64,000 nucleotides of DNA from Pantoea agglomerans NBRC 102470. GTDB taxonomy: Bacteria; Pseudomonadota; Gammaproteobacteria; Enterobacterales; Enterobacteriaceae. The position numbers and the translations under genes were made by a program. The first letter of the stretch is position 1. Every line of letters begins with the position of its first letter. Positions 18,702 through 29,651 of the stretch are shown here, in pieces. The notes under the pieces were generated by a model. The model searched no databases. It was not told the origin of the DNA and was given only the letters and a program-made list of their open reading frames with translations. Location of the stretch: assembly GCF_001598475.1 (NCBI RefSeq), contig NZ_BCZA01000001.1:248001-312000 (forward strand). The letters run 5' to 3'.

Positions 18702-20162
18702 CTACTCGCGGCGATGTTCGACTTCCTGGCGTTGAAAAACCACTTCCATGCGAGTTCCGCCGAGAGCGCTACTGGAGGCGATGACGTTGCCCTCATATTG
18801 CTCAAGAATATCGCGCACCACCGCCAGACCCAGTCCCTGACCGGGACGCAGGGTATCGGCGCGCTGACCCCGGACAAACACTAAATCGCGCTTGCTCTCG
18901 GGAATGCCCGGACCATCATCGTCGATATAGAGATGGAGTGCATTTTCGCTCTGAAAAGCGCTGATTTCGATAAATTCCAGGCAATACTTGCAGGCGTTAT
19001 CGAGCACGTTGCCCAGCACTTCCATAAAGTCATTCTGGTCGCCAACAAAGGTCAGCTCCGGTGAGATATCCAGCGAAATCGCCACGCCTTTACGCTGATA
19101 GACTTTATTCAGGGCTGAGCAGAGCTTGTCGAGCAGACCGGAAACGGAATGCAGATCGCGCTGCAGCGGATTGTGATCGGCCTGCATACTGGCGCGATGC
19201 AGATAATAACCAACCTGCTGCGAGATTCGACTAATCTGCTCCAGCATCACCGGCTCAGCCTGTTCCACCGTCAGTTCCTTGCCGTTGCGCAGCGAGCGCA
19301 GGGTGCTCTGCAACACGGCCAGCGGCGTTTTCAGACTGTGGGTCAGGTCTGAAAGCGTGGTGCGATAGCGGGTATAGCGTTGCCGCTCATTGGTCAGCAA
19401 CAGATTGAGGTTACGCACCAGACTGCGCAGTTCCTGCGGCGGATTATCGGCCAGATTTTCGCGCTGACTGGTCTCCAGTTCGCGCACCTGCTGTGTCAGC
19501 GCGCCAATCGGCCGCAGACTCCAGTGCGCCGCCAGCCACAGCAACGGAATGATCAGTATCAGGTTGGCTGCCAGCACATAGCTGAACCACGACCAGACCA
19601 CATCAGAATGCTGCAACTCCTGCGGGATAGAGTCGACCACCACAATGGTGAGTGCGGGCAGATTCGTGGTGGCATCGTAACGGTTAACGGCGACCGAGTG
19701 GGTAAAGGTATCGTTGCTGTCATTGTCCCAGTCGTTGAGTCGTTGCTGAGCATTCAGGTTATTGCCCATCGCCACCATGCTGGTGCGGTTACTGGTATCA
19801 ATCTCGTAGAAGTCAGGCTTCAGCAGCCATTCACGGCGGATCTTCTTGCGGATCTCCGGCACGTCGCGTTGCTGCCACAACAGCTTGCCGTGCTCATCGT
19901 AAATAAATACCAGCGTCGGGAAGTTGAGCGTCATCCGTTCCGGCTGGGCGATGGTGAGTTTATTGTCATGCCATTGCGCCAGCGTAAAGAACAGGTTGCT
20001 CTCGCCGCGCATCACGCGATAGGTGTTTTTATCGAAACTGACCACATAGCCAATCACCGCGACCATGCCGTAGGAGAGTGAGAGGAAGAGGACGATCGCT
20101 GCGGAGGCCAGCAGAAAGCGGGCGCGCAGCGAAATAGGGCGATAACGATTAAACCAGGACAT
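18702..20162 (-). CDS. phoQ: Sensor histidine kinase PhoQ
   Basis: PhoQ senses low Mg2+, acid pH and antimicrobial peptides and phosphorylates PhoP. The 486-residue protein has helices at about 17-40 and 192-213 around a periplasmic PAS-like sensor, a HAMP segment, the phospho-acceptor His275 in [13 protein letters not shown], the N-box [10 protein letters not shown] and the G-boxes DDGPGIP and GQGLGLAVV. The Mg2+-binding acidic patch of E. coli (EDDDDAE) aligns here with NDWDNDSND, with fewer and more widely spaced acids. The start lies 2 bases after the phoP stop. Confidence 0.97.
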   Translation of the reverse strand: MSWFNRYRPISLRARFLLASAAIVLFLSLSYGMVAVIGYVVSFDKNTYRVMRGESNLFFTLAQWHDNKLTIAQPERMTLNFPTLVFIYDEHGKLLWQQRDVPEIRKKIRREWLLKPDFYEIDTSNRTSMVAMGNNLNAQQRLNDWDNDSNDTFTHSVAVNRYDATTNLPALTIVVVDSIPQELQHSDVVWSWFSYVLAANLILIIPLLWLAAHWSLRPIGALTQQVRELETSQRENLADNPPQELRSLVRNLNLLLTNERQRYTRYRTTLSDLTHSLKTPLAVLQSTLRSLRNGKELTVEQAEPVMLEQISRISQQVGYYLHRASMQADHNPLQRDLHSVSGLLDKLCSALNKVYQRKGVAISLDISPELTFVGDQNDFMEVLGNVLDNACKYCLEFIEISAFQSENALHLYIDDDGPGIPESKRDLVFVRGQRADTLRPGQGLGLAVVRDILEQYEGNVIASSSALGGTRMEVVFQRQEVEHRRE

Positions 20163-20164
20163 GG

Positions 20165-20833
20165 TCAGAGATCAAAGCGGTAGCCCTGGCCACGCACGGT
20201 GGCGATCACGTCAGTAGGATGCAACGCCAGAATTTTTTTGCGCAGACGTCCCATAAGAACGTCGATGGTGTGGCTTTCACGCAGTTCAGCGTCAGGATAG
20301 AGCTGCAGCATCAGCGAGTCTTTGCTCACCACTTTGCCCGCGTTACGGATCAGTGTTTCAACAATGGTGTACTCAAAGGCCGTAAGCTTCACCGGCTGTT
20401 CATTGACCGTCAGTTCACGGCGGGAGAGATCAACCTGAAACGGGGCCATATCGATGATTTGCGAGGCATGTCCGCTGTTACGACGCATCAGCGCCTGCAG
20501 GCGTGCCGCGACTTCTTCAATGTGAAACGGTTTGGTGACGTAGTCATCCGCACCGGCTTCCAGCGCCTCAACTTTGGCCTGCCAGCCTTCACGGGCGGTC
20601 AGCACCAGAATCGGCTGGCGCACGGCATCGCTGCGCCAGCGGCGAATCAGAGACATACCATCTTCATCCGGCAGGCCGAGATCCACCAGCGCGATATCGG
20701 GCAGATGTTCCCGAAGAAAATAGTCAGCTTCTTTGGCGTCTTCGGCGGCATCGACCTGATGGCCCATGTCACGTAACTGGACGGCGAGATGATGGCGCAG
20801 CAGGGCATTGTCTTCAACAACCAGAACACGCAT
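20165..20833 (-). CDS. phoP: Response regulator PhoP
   Basis: This OmpR/PhoB-family regulator of 222 residues controls Mg2+ uptake, lipid A modification and virulence genes. The receiver domain has the acidic pair Glu7/Asp8, the phospho-acceptor Asp51 ([12 protein letters not shown]), Thr and the Lys in DDYVTKPF. The winged-helix DNA-binding domain ends in [14 protein letters not shown]. It is first in the phoPQ-roxA group, and an autoregulatory PhoP box with the standard spacing to a -10 element lies directly upstream. Confidence 0.98.
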   Translation of the reverse strand: MRVLVVEDNALLRHHLAVQLRDMGHQVDAAEDAKEADYFLREHLPDIALVDLGLPDEDGMSLIRRWRSDAVRQPILVLTAREGWQAKVEALEAGADDYVTKPFHIEEVAARLQALMRRNSGHASQIIDMAPFQVDLSRRELTVNEQPVKLTAFEYTIVETLIRNAGKVVSKDSLMLQLYPDAELRESHTIDVLMGRLRKKILALHPTDVIATVRGQGYRFDL

Positions 20834-20871
20834 AGGAATTCCTTACACTCTGTTTGAGTCAACCTGCAGAA

Positions 20872-20906
20872 AGTATACGCGAAATGTATTAAACAAGATG
20901 TTAACG
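20872..20906 (-). promoter_or_regulatory. PhoP-activated promoter of phoPQ
   Basis: On the minus strand CGTTAA-CATCT-TGTTTA (20890-20906) matches the PhoP direct-repeat box (T/G)GTTTA-N5-(T/G)GTTTA, the second half perfectly. Exactly 12 bases separate it from a -10 element TATACT (20872-20877), the class II arrangement in which the box replaces the -35. Confidence 0.75.
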
Positions 20907-20932
20907 CAGACCGGACTGGGCCGGTCTGCGGC
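20905..20932 (-). terminator. Hairpin after purB, abutting the phoP box
   Basis: A perfect 10-bp stem CGCAGACCGG/CCGGTCTGCG with a 6-base loop lies 7 bases after the purB stop. Only TTAACAT follows, so termination may be partial; its edge touches the PhoP box. Confidence 0.5.
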
Positions 20933-20937
20933 GGGCA

Positions 20938-22994
<2,057 letters not shown>

Positions 22995-23036
22995 GGTTAC
23001 TCCTGTTTACGCGTCATCAATGCGGGCTGAGCCCGC

Positions 23037-24149
23037 TTACTCCGCCACTAACGGCAGACGCTGTTCGATAATACCGCCACCGAGGCAGACCTCGCCAAGG
23101 TAAAACACCGCAGACTGACCCGGCGTCACCGCTGCAACCGGCTCGTCGAAACGCACTTCAATCCGATCGTCACCATGTGGAATAATCTCACAGGGAATAT
23201 CGGTCTGACGATAGCGGGTTTTCACGGTGCAGCGAAGCGGGGCGGTAATTGGCTGGCGATCAACCCAGTGCAGCTGCTGCGCAATCAGGCCGACGGACAT
23301 CAGACGCGGATGATCGCCGCCCTGGGCGACAATCAGGCGGTTACGCGCCACATCTTTGTCGACCACATACCAGGGATCATCTTTGCTCTCTTTCAGGCCG
23401 CCAATACCCAGGCCTTTACGCTGTCCCAGAGTATGGTACATCAGCCCCTGATGTTCACCGACGATATGGCCTTCGGTGGTTTCTATTTCGCCAGGCTGAG
23501 CCGGGAGATAGCGCGCCAGGAAGTCGCGGAATTTGCGCTCACCGATAAAGCAGATGCCGGTCGAGTCTTTCTTCTTCGCGGTGATAAGGTCGAGCTGTTC
23601 GGCAATGCGGCGCACTTCCGGTTTTTCCAGCTCGCCAACCGGGAACAGACTTTGGGCGATCTGCTGGTGGCTCAGGGTATAGAGGAAGTAGCTCTGATCT
23701 TTGTTGCCATCCAGACCGCGTAGCAGCTGGCTCTGGCCAGCCACGTCCTGACGACGCACGTAGTGACCGGTGGCGATAAAATCTGCGCCGAGATCCTCAG
23801 CCGCGAACTCCAGGAACGCTTTGAATTTGATCTCTTTGTTGCAGAGGATATCGGGGTTGGGCGTGCGGCCTGCTTTGTACTCTTCGAGGAAATGCTCAAA
23901 GACGTTATCCCAGTATTCAGCGGCAAAGTTAACTTTGTGCAGCTTCATACCCAGCTTGTCGCACACCGCTTGCGCATCCGCCAGATCGTCCGCGGCGGTA
24001 CAATACTCCTCGCCATCGTCCTCCTCCCAGTTCTTCATGAACAGGCCTTCAACCTGGTAACCCTGCTGTTGCAGTAACCAGGCGGAAACGGAAGAATCGA
24101 CGCCGCCGGACATACCGACGATCACTTTTTTCTGGCTGTTGTCAGACAT
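23037..24149 (-). CDS. mnmA: tRNA-specific 2-thiouridylase MnmA
   Basis: MnmA makes 2-thiouridine at wobble position 34 of Lys, Glu and Gln tRNAs, taking sulphur from the IscS-Tus relay. The 370-residue protein has the ATP-pyrophosphatase P-loop [15 protein letters not shown], the two catalytic cysteines in [10 protein letters not shown] and [12 protein letters not shown], and the C-terminal beta-barrel ending [10 protein letters not shown]. The start has no competing alternative. Confidence 0.97.
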   Translation of the reverse strand: MSDNSQKKVIVGMSGGVDSSVSAWLLQQQGYQVEGLFMKNWEEDDGEEYCTAADDLADAQAVCDKLGMKLHKVNFAAEYWDNVFEHFLEEYKAGRTPNPDILCNKEIKFKAFLEFAAEDLGADFIATGHYVRRQDVAGQSQLLRGLDGNKDQSYFLYTLSHQQIAQSLFPVGELEKPEVRRIAEQLDLITAKKKDSTGICFIGERKFRDFLARYLPAQPGEIETTEGHIVGEHQGLMYHTLGQRKGLGIGGLKESKDDPWYVVDKDVARNRLIVAQGGDHPRLMSVGLIAQQLHWVDRQPITAPLRCTVKTRYRQTDIPCEIIPHGDDRIEVRFDEPVAAVTPGQSAVFYLGEVCLGGGIIEQRLPLVAE

Positions 24150-24191
24150 GACACGCTCGCATTACGATAAAAAAACAGGCGGCGCATTCTA

Positions 24192-24665
24192 TCATGCAGA
24201 AGGCAGGCGCGCACCCTCGTGAAACGGCCACCGGAACGGGCTGACCAGATGTAGCGGGTAGCGCGTGCCCTGTTGCCACAGGCGTACGCTTTCCGCGACC
24301 AGCGGCGAACGCAGGTTAGAGGCAGTGAGAATCTGCGCTGGCGGCAACCACCAGCAGCAATCGATGTCGCTGTCCTGCGGCTGGGTTGGCGCTTTTTCCG
24401 CCAGATCCACGCCAAACAGAAAACGCACAAAAGGCGTACTGTCGGGTGCGATCCACTGGTTTATCGCGATGAAATAGTGCATCGGCGTGGCGATGCCGGT
24501 CTCTTCATAGAGTTCGCGCTCTGCGGCTTCCAGCAGAGTTTCATCCGCTTCAAGATGCCCGGCGGGCTGGTTCCAGGTGGGGCGACCGTTGATCGTCTCT
24601 TCCACCACCAGTAATTCACCTTCGGCCTGAACCAGACAGGCGACAGTAACATGAGGTTTAAACAT
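24192..24665 (-). CDS. nudJ: Nudix phosphatase NudJ
   Basis: NudJ hydrolyses nucleoside di- and triphosphates and HMP-pyrophosphate. The Nudix box is [23 protein letters not shown], about residues 37-59 (shown here as its key spacing G-X5-E-X7-REL-X2-EET-G). The product is 157 residues against 153 in E. coli and starts [17 protein letters not shown] second ATG directly upstream (24668) is equally close to the GGAG ribosome site. It lies between rluE and mnmA as in E. coli. Confidence 0.95.
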   Translation of the reverse strand: MFKPHVTVACLVQAEGELLVVEETINGRPTWNQPAGHLEADETLLEAAERELYEETGIATPMHYFIAINQWIAPDSTPFVRFLFGVDLAEKAPTQPQDSDIDCCWWLPPAQILTASNLRSPLVAESVRLWQQGTRYPLHLVSPFRWPFHEGARLPSA

Positions 24666-24709
24666 CACTTCTCCGCAATTGTTAACCTGAGGTTATAAAA
24701 AACCGGTTT

Positions 24710-25381
24710 TCAGAGAGCACTTTCGCTGAGTTCACGCCACGCGCCCGGAGCCAGATCGTCGAGCGAATAACTCCCCATCGCGTACCGGATCAATCGCAAT
24801 GTGGGAAAGCCAATGTGGGCGGTCATCCGACGAACCTGACGATTACGGCCTTCATACAGCGTGATTTTCAGCCACTGCGTCGGGATGTTTTTACGTTCGC
24901 GTATAGGTGGCTGACGTGGCCAGAGCCACTCAGGCTCAGCCACTTTTTCTACGCCCGCGGGCAGCGTCAACCCATCTTTCAGATTAACCCCATCCCGTAA
25001 AGGCTGCAGATCCGTCTCCTGTGGCTCGCCTTCCACCTGCACATAATAGATCTTACCTGTGCGTTTGCCGGGCTGAGTCAGCGCAGCCTGCAGCGCGCCG
25101 TCGTTGGTCAGCACCATCAATCCTTCGCTGTCGCGATCGAGGCGACCTGCGGCATAAACCTCTGCGACGCTGACAAAATCCTTCAGGGTTCGGCGGCCCG
25201 CTTCATCGGTGAACTGCGGTAACACGTCGAACGGTTTGTTAAACAGAATCACGCGGCGCGGAGCCGCAGGGCGGGCAGGGGAACGCCGCGCATCACGCGT
25301 CGGGCGGCTGAATCGTTTATCCTGGTGAATTCGTTGAGAAGTTTTTCGCATGGGCTTTGCAGTCAGAAACATTCGGCGCAT
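24710..25381 (-). CDS. rluE: 23S rRNA pseudouridine(2457) synthase RluE
   Basis: RluE isomerises U2457 in 23S rRNA. The 223-residue protein (E. coli 217) has a basic N-terminal tail, the catalytic Asp motif [17 protein letters not shown] and the RsuA-family [11 protein letters not shown] near the C-terminus. The start used aligns with the E. coli one; an internal ATG at 25351 is an alternative. It is divergent from icd, with a 95-bp region for both promoters. Confidence 0.95.
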   Translation of the reverse strand: MRRMFLTAKPMRKTSQRIHQDKRFSRPTRDARRSPARPAAPRRVILFNKPFDVLPQFTDEAGRRTLKDFVSVAEVYAAGRLDRDSEGLMVLTNDGALQAALTQPGKRTGKIYYVQVEGEPQETDLQPLRDGVNLKDGLTLPAGVEKVAEPEWLWPRQPPIRERKNIPTQWLKITLYEGRNRQVRRMTAHIGFPTLRLIRYAMGSYSLDDLAPGAWRELSESAL

Positions 25382-25476
25382 TATAACGTGAAATTGCGGT
25401 GATTGGCGTGGCGGAAATATTCAAGTAGTATTGACGCGCATCTTACAAATCATTAACAAACGCCCAGGAGAGGTTA

Positions 25477-26727
25477 ATGGAAAGCAAAGTAGTTGTTCCG
25501 GCGGAAGGTCAGAAAATCACCCTGAATCAGGGCAAGCTCACAGTGCCAAACAATCCGGTCATTCCTTACATTGAGGGTGACGGTATCGGTGTTGATGTTT
25601 CCCCGGTCATGCTGAAAGTCGTCGATGCGGCGGTGAAGAAAGCCTACAACGGCGAGCGTAAGATCTCCTGGATGGAGATTTACACCGGTGAGAAGTCAGT
25701 TGAACTCTACGGCCAGGATGTCTGGCTGCCACAGGAAACTCTCGACTTAATCAAAGAATATCGCGTGGCCATTAAAGGCCCACTGACCACGCCGGTCGGC
25801 GGCGGTATTCGTTCACTGAACGTGGCCCTGCGTCAGGAGCTTGACCTCTACGTCTGCCTGCGTCCGGTACGTTACTACAAAGGCACGCCAAGCCCGGTTA
25901 AACGTCCTGAAGAGACCGACATGGTGATCTTCCGTGAAAACTCCGAAGATATCTATGCGGGTATCGAGTGGAAAGCGGGCTCTGCCGAAGCGGACAAAGT
26001 GATCAAGTTCCTGCGCGAAGAGATGGGCGTGAAGAAAATTCGCTTCCCTGAGCAGTGCGGTATCGGCGTTAAGCCGTGTTCAGAAGCGGGCACCAAACGT
26101 CTGGTGCGCGCGGCAGTGGAATACACCATCACTAACGATCGTGATTCACTGACCCTGGTCCACAAAGGCAACATCATGAAGTTCACCGAAGGTTCTTTCA
26201 AAGACTGGGGATACCAGTTAGTGAAAGAAGAGTTCGGCGGCGAACTGATCGACGGCGGCCCATGGATGAAATTCAAAAACCCGAACACCGGCAAAGAGAT
26301 CATCGTTAAAGATGTGATTGCTGATGCGTTCCTGCAACAGATCCTGCTGCGTCCGGCTGAGTATGACGTTATCGCCTGTATGAACCTGAACGGTGACTAC
26401 ATCTCTGACGCTCTGGCAGCGCAGGTTGGCGGTATTGGTATCGCACCAGGCGCCAACATCGGTGACGAGTGTGCGCTGTTCGAAGCGACCCACGGTACAG
26501 CACCTAAGTATGCAGGTCAGGATAAAGTGAACCCAGGTTCAATTATTCTGTCCGCAGAAATGATGCTGCGTCACATGGAGTGGTTCGAAGCGGCTGACCT
26601 GATTGTTAAAGGTGTTGAAGGCGCTATCGCTAACAAGACCGTGACTTACGATTTCGAACGCCTGATGGATGGCGCTAAACTGCTGAAATGTTCAGAGTTT
26701 GGTGACGCGATCATCGAAAATATGTAA
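25477..26727 (+). CDS. icd: NADP-dependent isocitrate dehydrogenase
   Basis: Icd oxidises isocitrate to 2-oxoglutarate in the TCA cycle. It has 416 residues, identical in length to E. coli, with Ser113 in [13 protein letters not shown], the site that AceK phosphorylates to divert carbon to the glyoxylate shunt. NADP contacts are in [16 protein letters not shown] lies 6 bases before the ATG. In E. coli K-12 the 3' end of icd is the e14 prophage attachment site; here it is uninterrupted and followed directly by a terminator. Confidence 0.99.
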   Translation: MESKVVVPAEGQKITLNQGKLTVPNNPVIPYIEGDGIGVDVSPVMLKVVDAAVKKAYNGERKISWMEIYTGEKSVELYGQDVWLPQETLDLIKEYRVAIKGPLTTPVGGGIRSLNVALRQELDLYVCLRPVRYYKGTPSPVKRPEETDMVIFRENSEDIYAGIEWKAGSAEADKVIKFLREEMGVKKIRFPEQCGIGVKPCSEAGTKRLVRAAVEYTITNDRDSLTLVHKGNIMKFTEGSFKDWGYQLVKEEFGGELIDGGPWMKFKNPNTGKEIIVKDVIADAFLQQILLRPAEYDVIACMNLNGDYISDALAAQVGGIGIAPGANIGDECALFEATHGTAPKYAGQDKVNPGSIILSAEMMLRHMEWFEAADLIVKGVEGAIANKTVTYDFERLMDGAKLLKCSEFGDAIIENM

Positions 26728-26746
26728 TCCGCATTACATAACATAT

Positions 26747-26781
26747 AGCCAACACGGATGTAAAAATCGTGTTGGCTTTTT
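26747..26781 (+). terminator. Terminator of icd
   Basis: A perfect 10-bp stem AGCCAACACG/CGTGTTGGCT with an 11-base loop is followed by TTTTT. Confidence 0.9.
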
Positions 26782-27239
26782 ACTTCCCGCTTTCTTTCCC
26801 CAAAACTCTTCATAAAATCACCTTCACGCAGCAACCACAATCCAGGCTTTGCCGCGATCATCGTTATAGCGGTTACTCATCTAAGCGCTTATTGCTCTCG
26901 CACCGTACTGTTTAAGACATTTTCTCAGTGAGAGTGCTGCTAAATCATTTCCCGCTGCATGGCATTTTACTCTCTCTGCAAATTGAATTGTCTGATGCCA
27001 CGGTAAAAGAGTGAGTGAACGCATATCTGTCATCCACCCTGTCACACCTGATTTGTTAAACGACCCTCTGTTAATCTCTTTCAGTATCAGTTAAGCGCCC
27101 GGCATTAAATGCGTCGGGCCACGTTATTTGCTCCTTACAGCTGATTCATTTTTGTAACCTGTACCACAAAAAAATAGAGTTACGCATGATCCGGTTGCCG
27201 CAGACGTGTACGCTTCTGCCGATACAGAGGGAGAGCATT
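26782..27239. other. Gene-free stretch after icd
   Basis: No supported coding frame is present in these 458 bases. A short inverted repeat GCCCG...CGGGC lies near 27097-27119 without a T run. The end should contain the promoter of the small gene at 27240. Confidence 0.5.
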
Positions 27240-27437
27240 ATGGATGATGAAGCGGTAAGTGATGCTATTGCGGCATGTCGCCTGCTATTTGGACAGGCGG
27301 TGATGGAAATCGTGGCTGAAAATAAGCCTGTGACTGGTGAAGCCATTTCTGAAAAAATTCATCAAATGTTTACCGGAATCAACCCGGAACCCGTGATGAC
27401 GCTGGCTATCAGCCTGCTGACAACCCGCGCCGACTGA
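27240..27437 (+). CDS. Small protein resembling the YmgB/AriR biofilm-regulator family
   Basis: The 65-residue protein begins MDDEAVSDAIAACRLLFGQA and continues with an alternating helix pattern (NKPVTGEAISEKIHQMF, PVMTLAISLL). This resembles the small all-helical YmgB/AriR family (a double-helix pair linked to acid resistance and biofilm in E. coli), but the match is by pattern only. GAGGGAGAG lies 5 bases before the ATG; the frame could extend to 27186 but without a ribosome site. Its presumed terminator has been split by the transposon-like element downstream. Confidence 0.55.
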   Translation: MDDEAVSDAIAACRLLFGQAVMEIVAENKPVTGEAISEKIHQMFTGINPEPVMTLAISLLTTRAD

Positions 27438-27470
27438 CCGATCCCGGTCATCAAGCCAGAGACCTCAGGC

Positions 27471-27481
27471 CGCCATGGGCG
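27471..27481 (+). repeat. Left 11-bp target-site duplication
   Basis: CGCCATGGGCG is found here directly outside the left end of the element and again, identical and in the same orientation, at 28045-28055. Confidence 0.8.
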
Positions 27482-27534
27482 TAATGCCAGTCAGTTAAGC
27501 GACAGGTGATAACGCAGTCTGGTGCCGCTCAGGG

Positions 27535-27709
27535 GCTGGCGGTCCTCGCGCCGCTGCGCGGTTCCTTCACTTCATTCGCCTGCCTGACGGACCGCCGGGG
27601 ATGGCACATCCTGTGCCGCCCCGCCTTTCGCCCGCGTCCTGCGGGCTCTCCTGGCAGACTCATTCTGTTCAGCGCTGCGGATTGCCTGCCCCTGAGCGAC
27701 CCCGGCCTG
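27535..27709 (+). repeat. Hairpin-rich unit, copy A (inside the transposable element)
   Basis: Copy A aligns along its length with the reverse complement of 27752-27938. It shares GTCCTCGCGCCGCT at its start and CAGCGCTGCGGAT near its end. Hairpin 1 is CGGGG-AT-GGCAC-ATCCT-GTGCC-G-CCCCG (27596-27623) and hairpin 2 is GCCCGC-GTCCT-GCGGGC (27630-27646). Confidence 0.7.
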
Positions 27710-27751
27710 CTCTGAAACTTCAGTGTGTATTGTTAAAAAGGGCACGAGAGT

Positions 27752-27938
27752 GGAGGCCCGAGCGCCTCTGCTGCTGAAAGGGCTATCCGCAGCGCTGAGG
27801 GGTGACGGCGGGCCAGAAGTCCACGCCGGGAAGCGTGGACAGTTCGGGGCCGGCCAGGGAGGGCCGATCCCCGAACGGTTCGTCGGCACGACGTCAAAGC
27901 CGAAGGTACCGCGTGAGCGGCGCGAGGACGGCCCGGCA
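27752..27938 (-). repeat. Hairpin-rich unit, copy B (inverted)
   Basis: Copy B keeps both hairpins of copy A at the same relative places but with different bases in the stems. In plus coordinates GTTCGGGG...CCCCGAAC with inner CGGCC/GGCCG lies at 27842-27876, and GTCCACGC/GCGTGGAC at 27819-27840. Confidence 0.7.
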
Positions 27939-28044
27939 GCAGCAGAGGTGCTCGGGCCCGCACTGCGGCTCGCTCGCCCGGAAAAAAGCTGGCACGTTTG
28001 ACCGTGACAGCCTTTACAAATCTAATCTTAACTGACCAGTATTA

Positions 28045-28055
28045 CGCCATGGGCG
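28045..28055 (+). repeat. Right 11-bp target-site duplication
   Basis: CGCCATGGGCG is identical to 27471-27481 and lies directly outside the right end of the element. With the element removed, the bases on either side close into a stem-loop followed by TTTTCCTT. Confidence 0.8.
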
Positions 28056-28311
28056 GCCTTTTCCTTCCTATACGCTGGCCCGGCATGGCCGACGCCGTAA
28101 AAATAATAATCCGGTTAATAATTCAGGCCTGTCTCTGGCCTGTCGTGCTGGCCTCATATTTTAACAATATCGCAACTATGGAACCAATCTGACACTGCGC
28201 TGACTAATTTGCTGACTATACCGTTACGTTACCGTTTTCAGAACGTTAACCGGGCGAGTCTTACTTTTATTCAGCCAGAACGGCGTAGCCTTTGCGCAGA
28301 GGATGTCAGAC

Positions 28312-29319
28312 ATGCGGTTTTTAATTATTTGTCGGGATAATATTGGCGACACCTTACTGACCACGCCGCTGATCAGTGCGCTGGCGCAATCGGGGCAGCA
28401 TCAGGTCGACGTGCTGACTAACAATTATGCTGCGCCAGTGTTGCAGCATAATCCCGATATCCGGCAGCTCTTCTATTACACCAAACTGCATCACCGTGAG
28501 GCAGGGCAGGGACGACTGGCCTGTGTATTACAGCGACTGAAGCTGATGCTGACGCTGAAAAAACAGCGTTACGATGTGGTGATTCTGGCAAAAAGCCGCT
28601 GGGATCAGCATGGCCTGAAGTGGGTTAAAACAGTGCGTCCCGCCAGAGTGATTGCCCTGGGCCATCCCCATCCGCTGATTACCGATCTGCTGCCGCCACC
28701 CAGCCAGTCGCCGTGTCATATCAGTGAAACCCTGTTTAGCCTGGGGCGGCCTTTCAATCTCAGCGCCACAGCGCCAGGCAAACTGACGCTGCTGCCGGAT
28801 GCGGCAATCGCGGCCAGCCTGCGTGACAGCTGTGCGATTGATCCCGCTGTTCCGGTCTATGCATTGCAAATCAGCGCCCGCAAGCCGAGCCAGCAGTGGG
28901 AAGCCGCGCGGTTTGCCGGGCTGGCTGAAAAAATCGCGGCGCGTCATCCCTGCCAGATAATGCTGCTCTGGTCACCCGGCAGCCGTGATAATCCGCGTCA
29001 TCCGGGAGATGATGAAAAAGCGCGTGAAATTATGGCGCTCTGCCCGCATCTGCCGATCAAGGCGGTGGCAACCACCAGCCTGCCGCAGTTAATTGCAGCA
29101 ATGTCGTTGTGTCAGGGGCTGGTGAGCAGTGATGGCGGGGCAATGCACATTGGTGCGGCGCTGGGATTGCCGGTCGTCGCGCTGTTTGGCGACAGCGATC
29201 CGGCATGCTGGCACCCGTGGCAGGTTAACTATCAGGTGCTGCAACCGGCGTCACGTGAGGTCAAGGCGCTGAGCAGCAGCGAGGTCTATGACGCGTTCGC
29301 CCATACCATTACTCAGTAA
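28312..29319 (+). CDS. Glycosyltransferase family 9 (heptosyltransferase-like)
   Basis: The 335-residue protein begins MRFLIICRDNIGDTLLTTPL, the N-terminal nucleotide-sugar motif of ADP-heptose:LPS heptosyltransferases. The second half has SSDGGAMHIGAALGLPVVALFG, the GT9 C-terminal motif with the D-X-G-X-M-H-I core. It probably adds a heptose or related sugar to lipopolysaccharide core or another envelope glycan. An ATG at 28303 is in frame, but it abuts the AGAGG ribosome site, whereas 28312 has proper spacing. It is far from a recognisable waa cluster, and its stop overlaps the convergent gene by 7 bases. Confidence 0.85.
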   Translation: MRFLIICRDNIGDTLLTTPLISALAQSGQHQVDVLTNNYAAPVLQHNPDIRQLFYYTKLHHREAGQGRLACVLQRLKLMLTLKKQRYDVVILAKSRWDQHGLKWVKTVRPARVIALGHPHPLITDLLPPPSQSPCHISETLFSLGRPFNLSATAPGKLTLLPDAAIAASLRDSCAIDPAVPVYALQISARKPSQQWEAARFAGLAEKIAARHPCQIMLLWSPGSRDNPRHPGDDEKAREIMALCPHLPIKAVATTSLPQLIAAMSLCQGLVSSDGGAMHIGAALGLPVVALFGDSDPACWHPWQVNYQVLQPASREVKALSSSEVYDAFAHTITQ

Positions 29320-29651
29320 TCCTCTTCAGGCCAGCGTCCCAGTCTGGCCGCTTCACACAGCATGGCGACCGTCAGTGGACGATAAGGCTGTGCTGTGCCC
29401 GCAGTAAACCAGTTTGCCACTGCAAAGCGCCGTCGGCGCGGCTCCGGAAAATAGCGGGCGTCATCATAGTGTTCTGAACAGACGCCGAAAGTGATAAAAA
29501 AATCACTCATCAGAATGGCAAAATCCACCTCACTCAGCGGTAACTGCTGGATATGAAACCCCGTCCGATCCACTTTCCGGAACCAGCCCAGTGCGGTTGG
29601 CTGATTGTGGTGCTCAATCAGCGCAATGATGGATTGAGAAAGGTCGTTCAT
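29313..29651 (-). CDS. DUF1493-like protein
   Basis: The 112-residue acidic protein has the pattern FFITFGVCSEHYDDARYFP...PLTVAMLCEAARLGRWPEEDY, which resembles the DUF1493 family with its C-terminal LT-X2-ML-X2-A-X5-W. These proteins have an acyl-carrier-like shape, but no function is known to me. It starts inside the stop codon of the upstream glycosyltransferase (TAATG), so the two are cotranslated. Confidence 0.6.
   Translation of the reverse strand: MNDLSQSIIALIEHHNQPTALGWFRKVDRTGFHIQQLPLSEVDFAILMSDFFITFGVCSEHYDDARYFPEPRRRRFAVANWFTAGTAQPYRPLTVAMLCEAARLGRWPEEDY

Larger units (their letters stand above)
27482..28044. mobile_element. 563-bp non-autonomous transposable element with IS4-type ends
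   Basis: The left end TAATGCCAGTCAGTTAAG (27482-27499) and the inverted right end TAATACTGGTCAGTTAAG (28027-28044 read on the minus strand) agree at 15 of 18 bases. Both resemble the terminal repeat of E. coli IS4 as I recall it (TAATGCCGATCAGTTAAG). Identical 11-bp duplications flank the element, the size expected for the IS4 family. No transposase is coded; the interior is very GC-rich and consists of two inverted, diverged copies of a hairpin-rich unit. Short open frames inside (for example 27723-28001) look like by-products of high GC. It must have been moved by a transposase made elsewhere. Confidence 0.8.

Noticed and set aside
26700..26800. Possible phage attachment site at the 3' end of icd, as in E. 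coli K-12 e14
   Set aside because: No duplicated icd end, integrase or phage gene follows; the gene runs straight into its terminator.
27087..27097. TCAGTTAAGCG upstream of the small gene at 27240, equal to part of the IS4-type end
   Set aside because: Only 11 bases match and there is no partner end or duplication nearby; it may be a solo relic or chance.
27723..28001. 92-codon open frame inside the GC-rich transposable element
   Set aside because: It runs through the hairpins and the conserved anchor sequences of copy B, overlaps other equally long frames on both strands, and has no good ribosome site. High GC explains the lack of stops.
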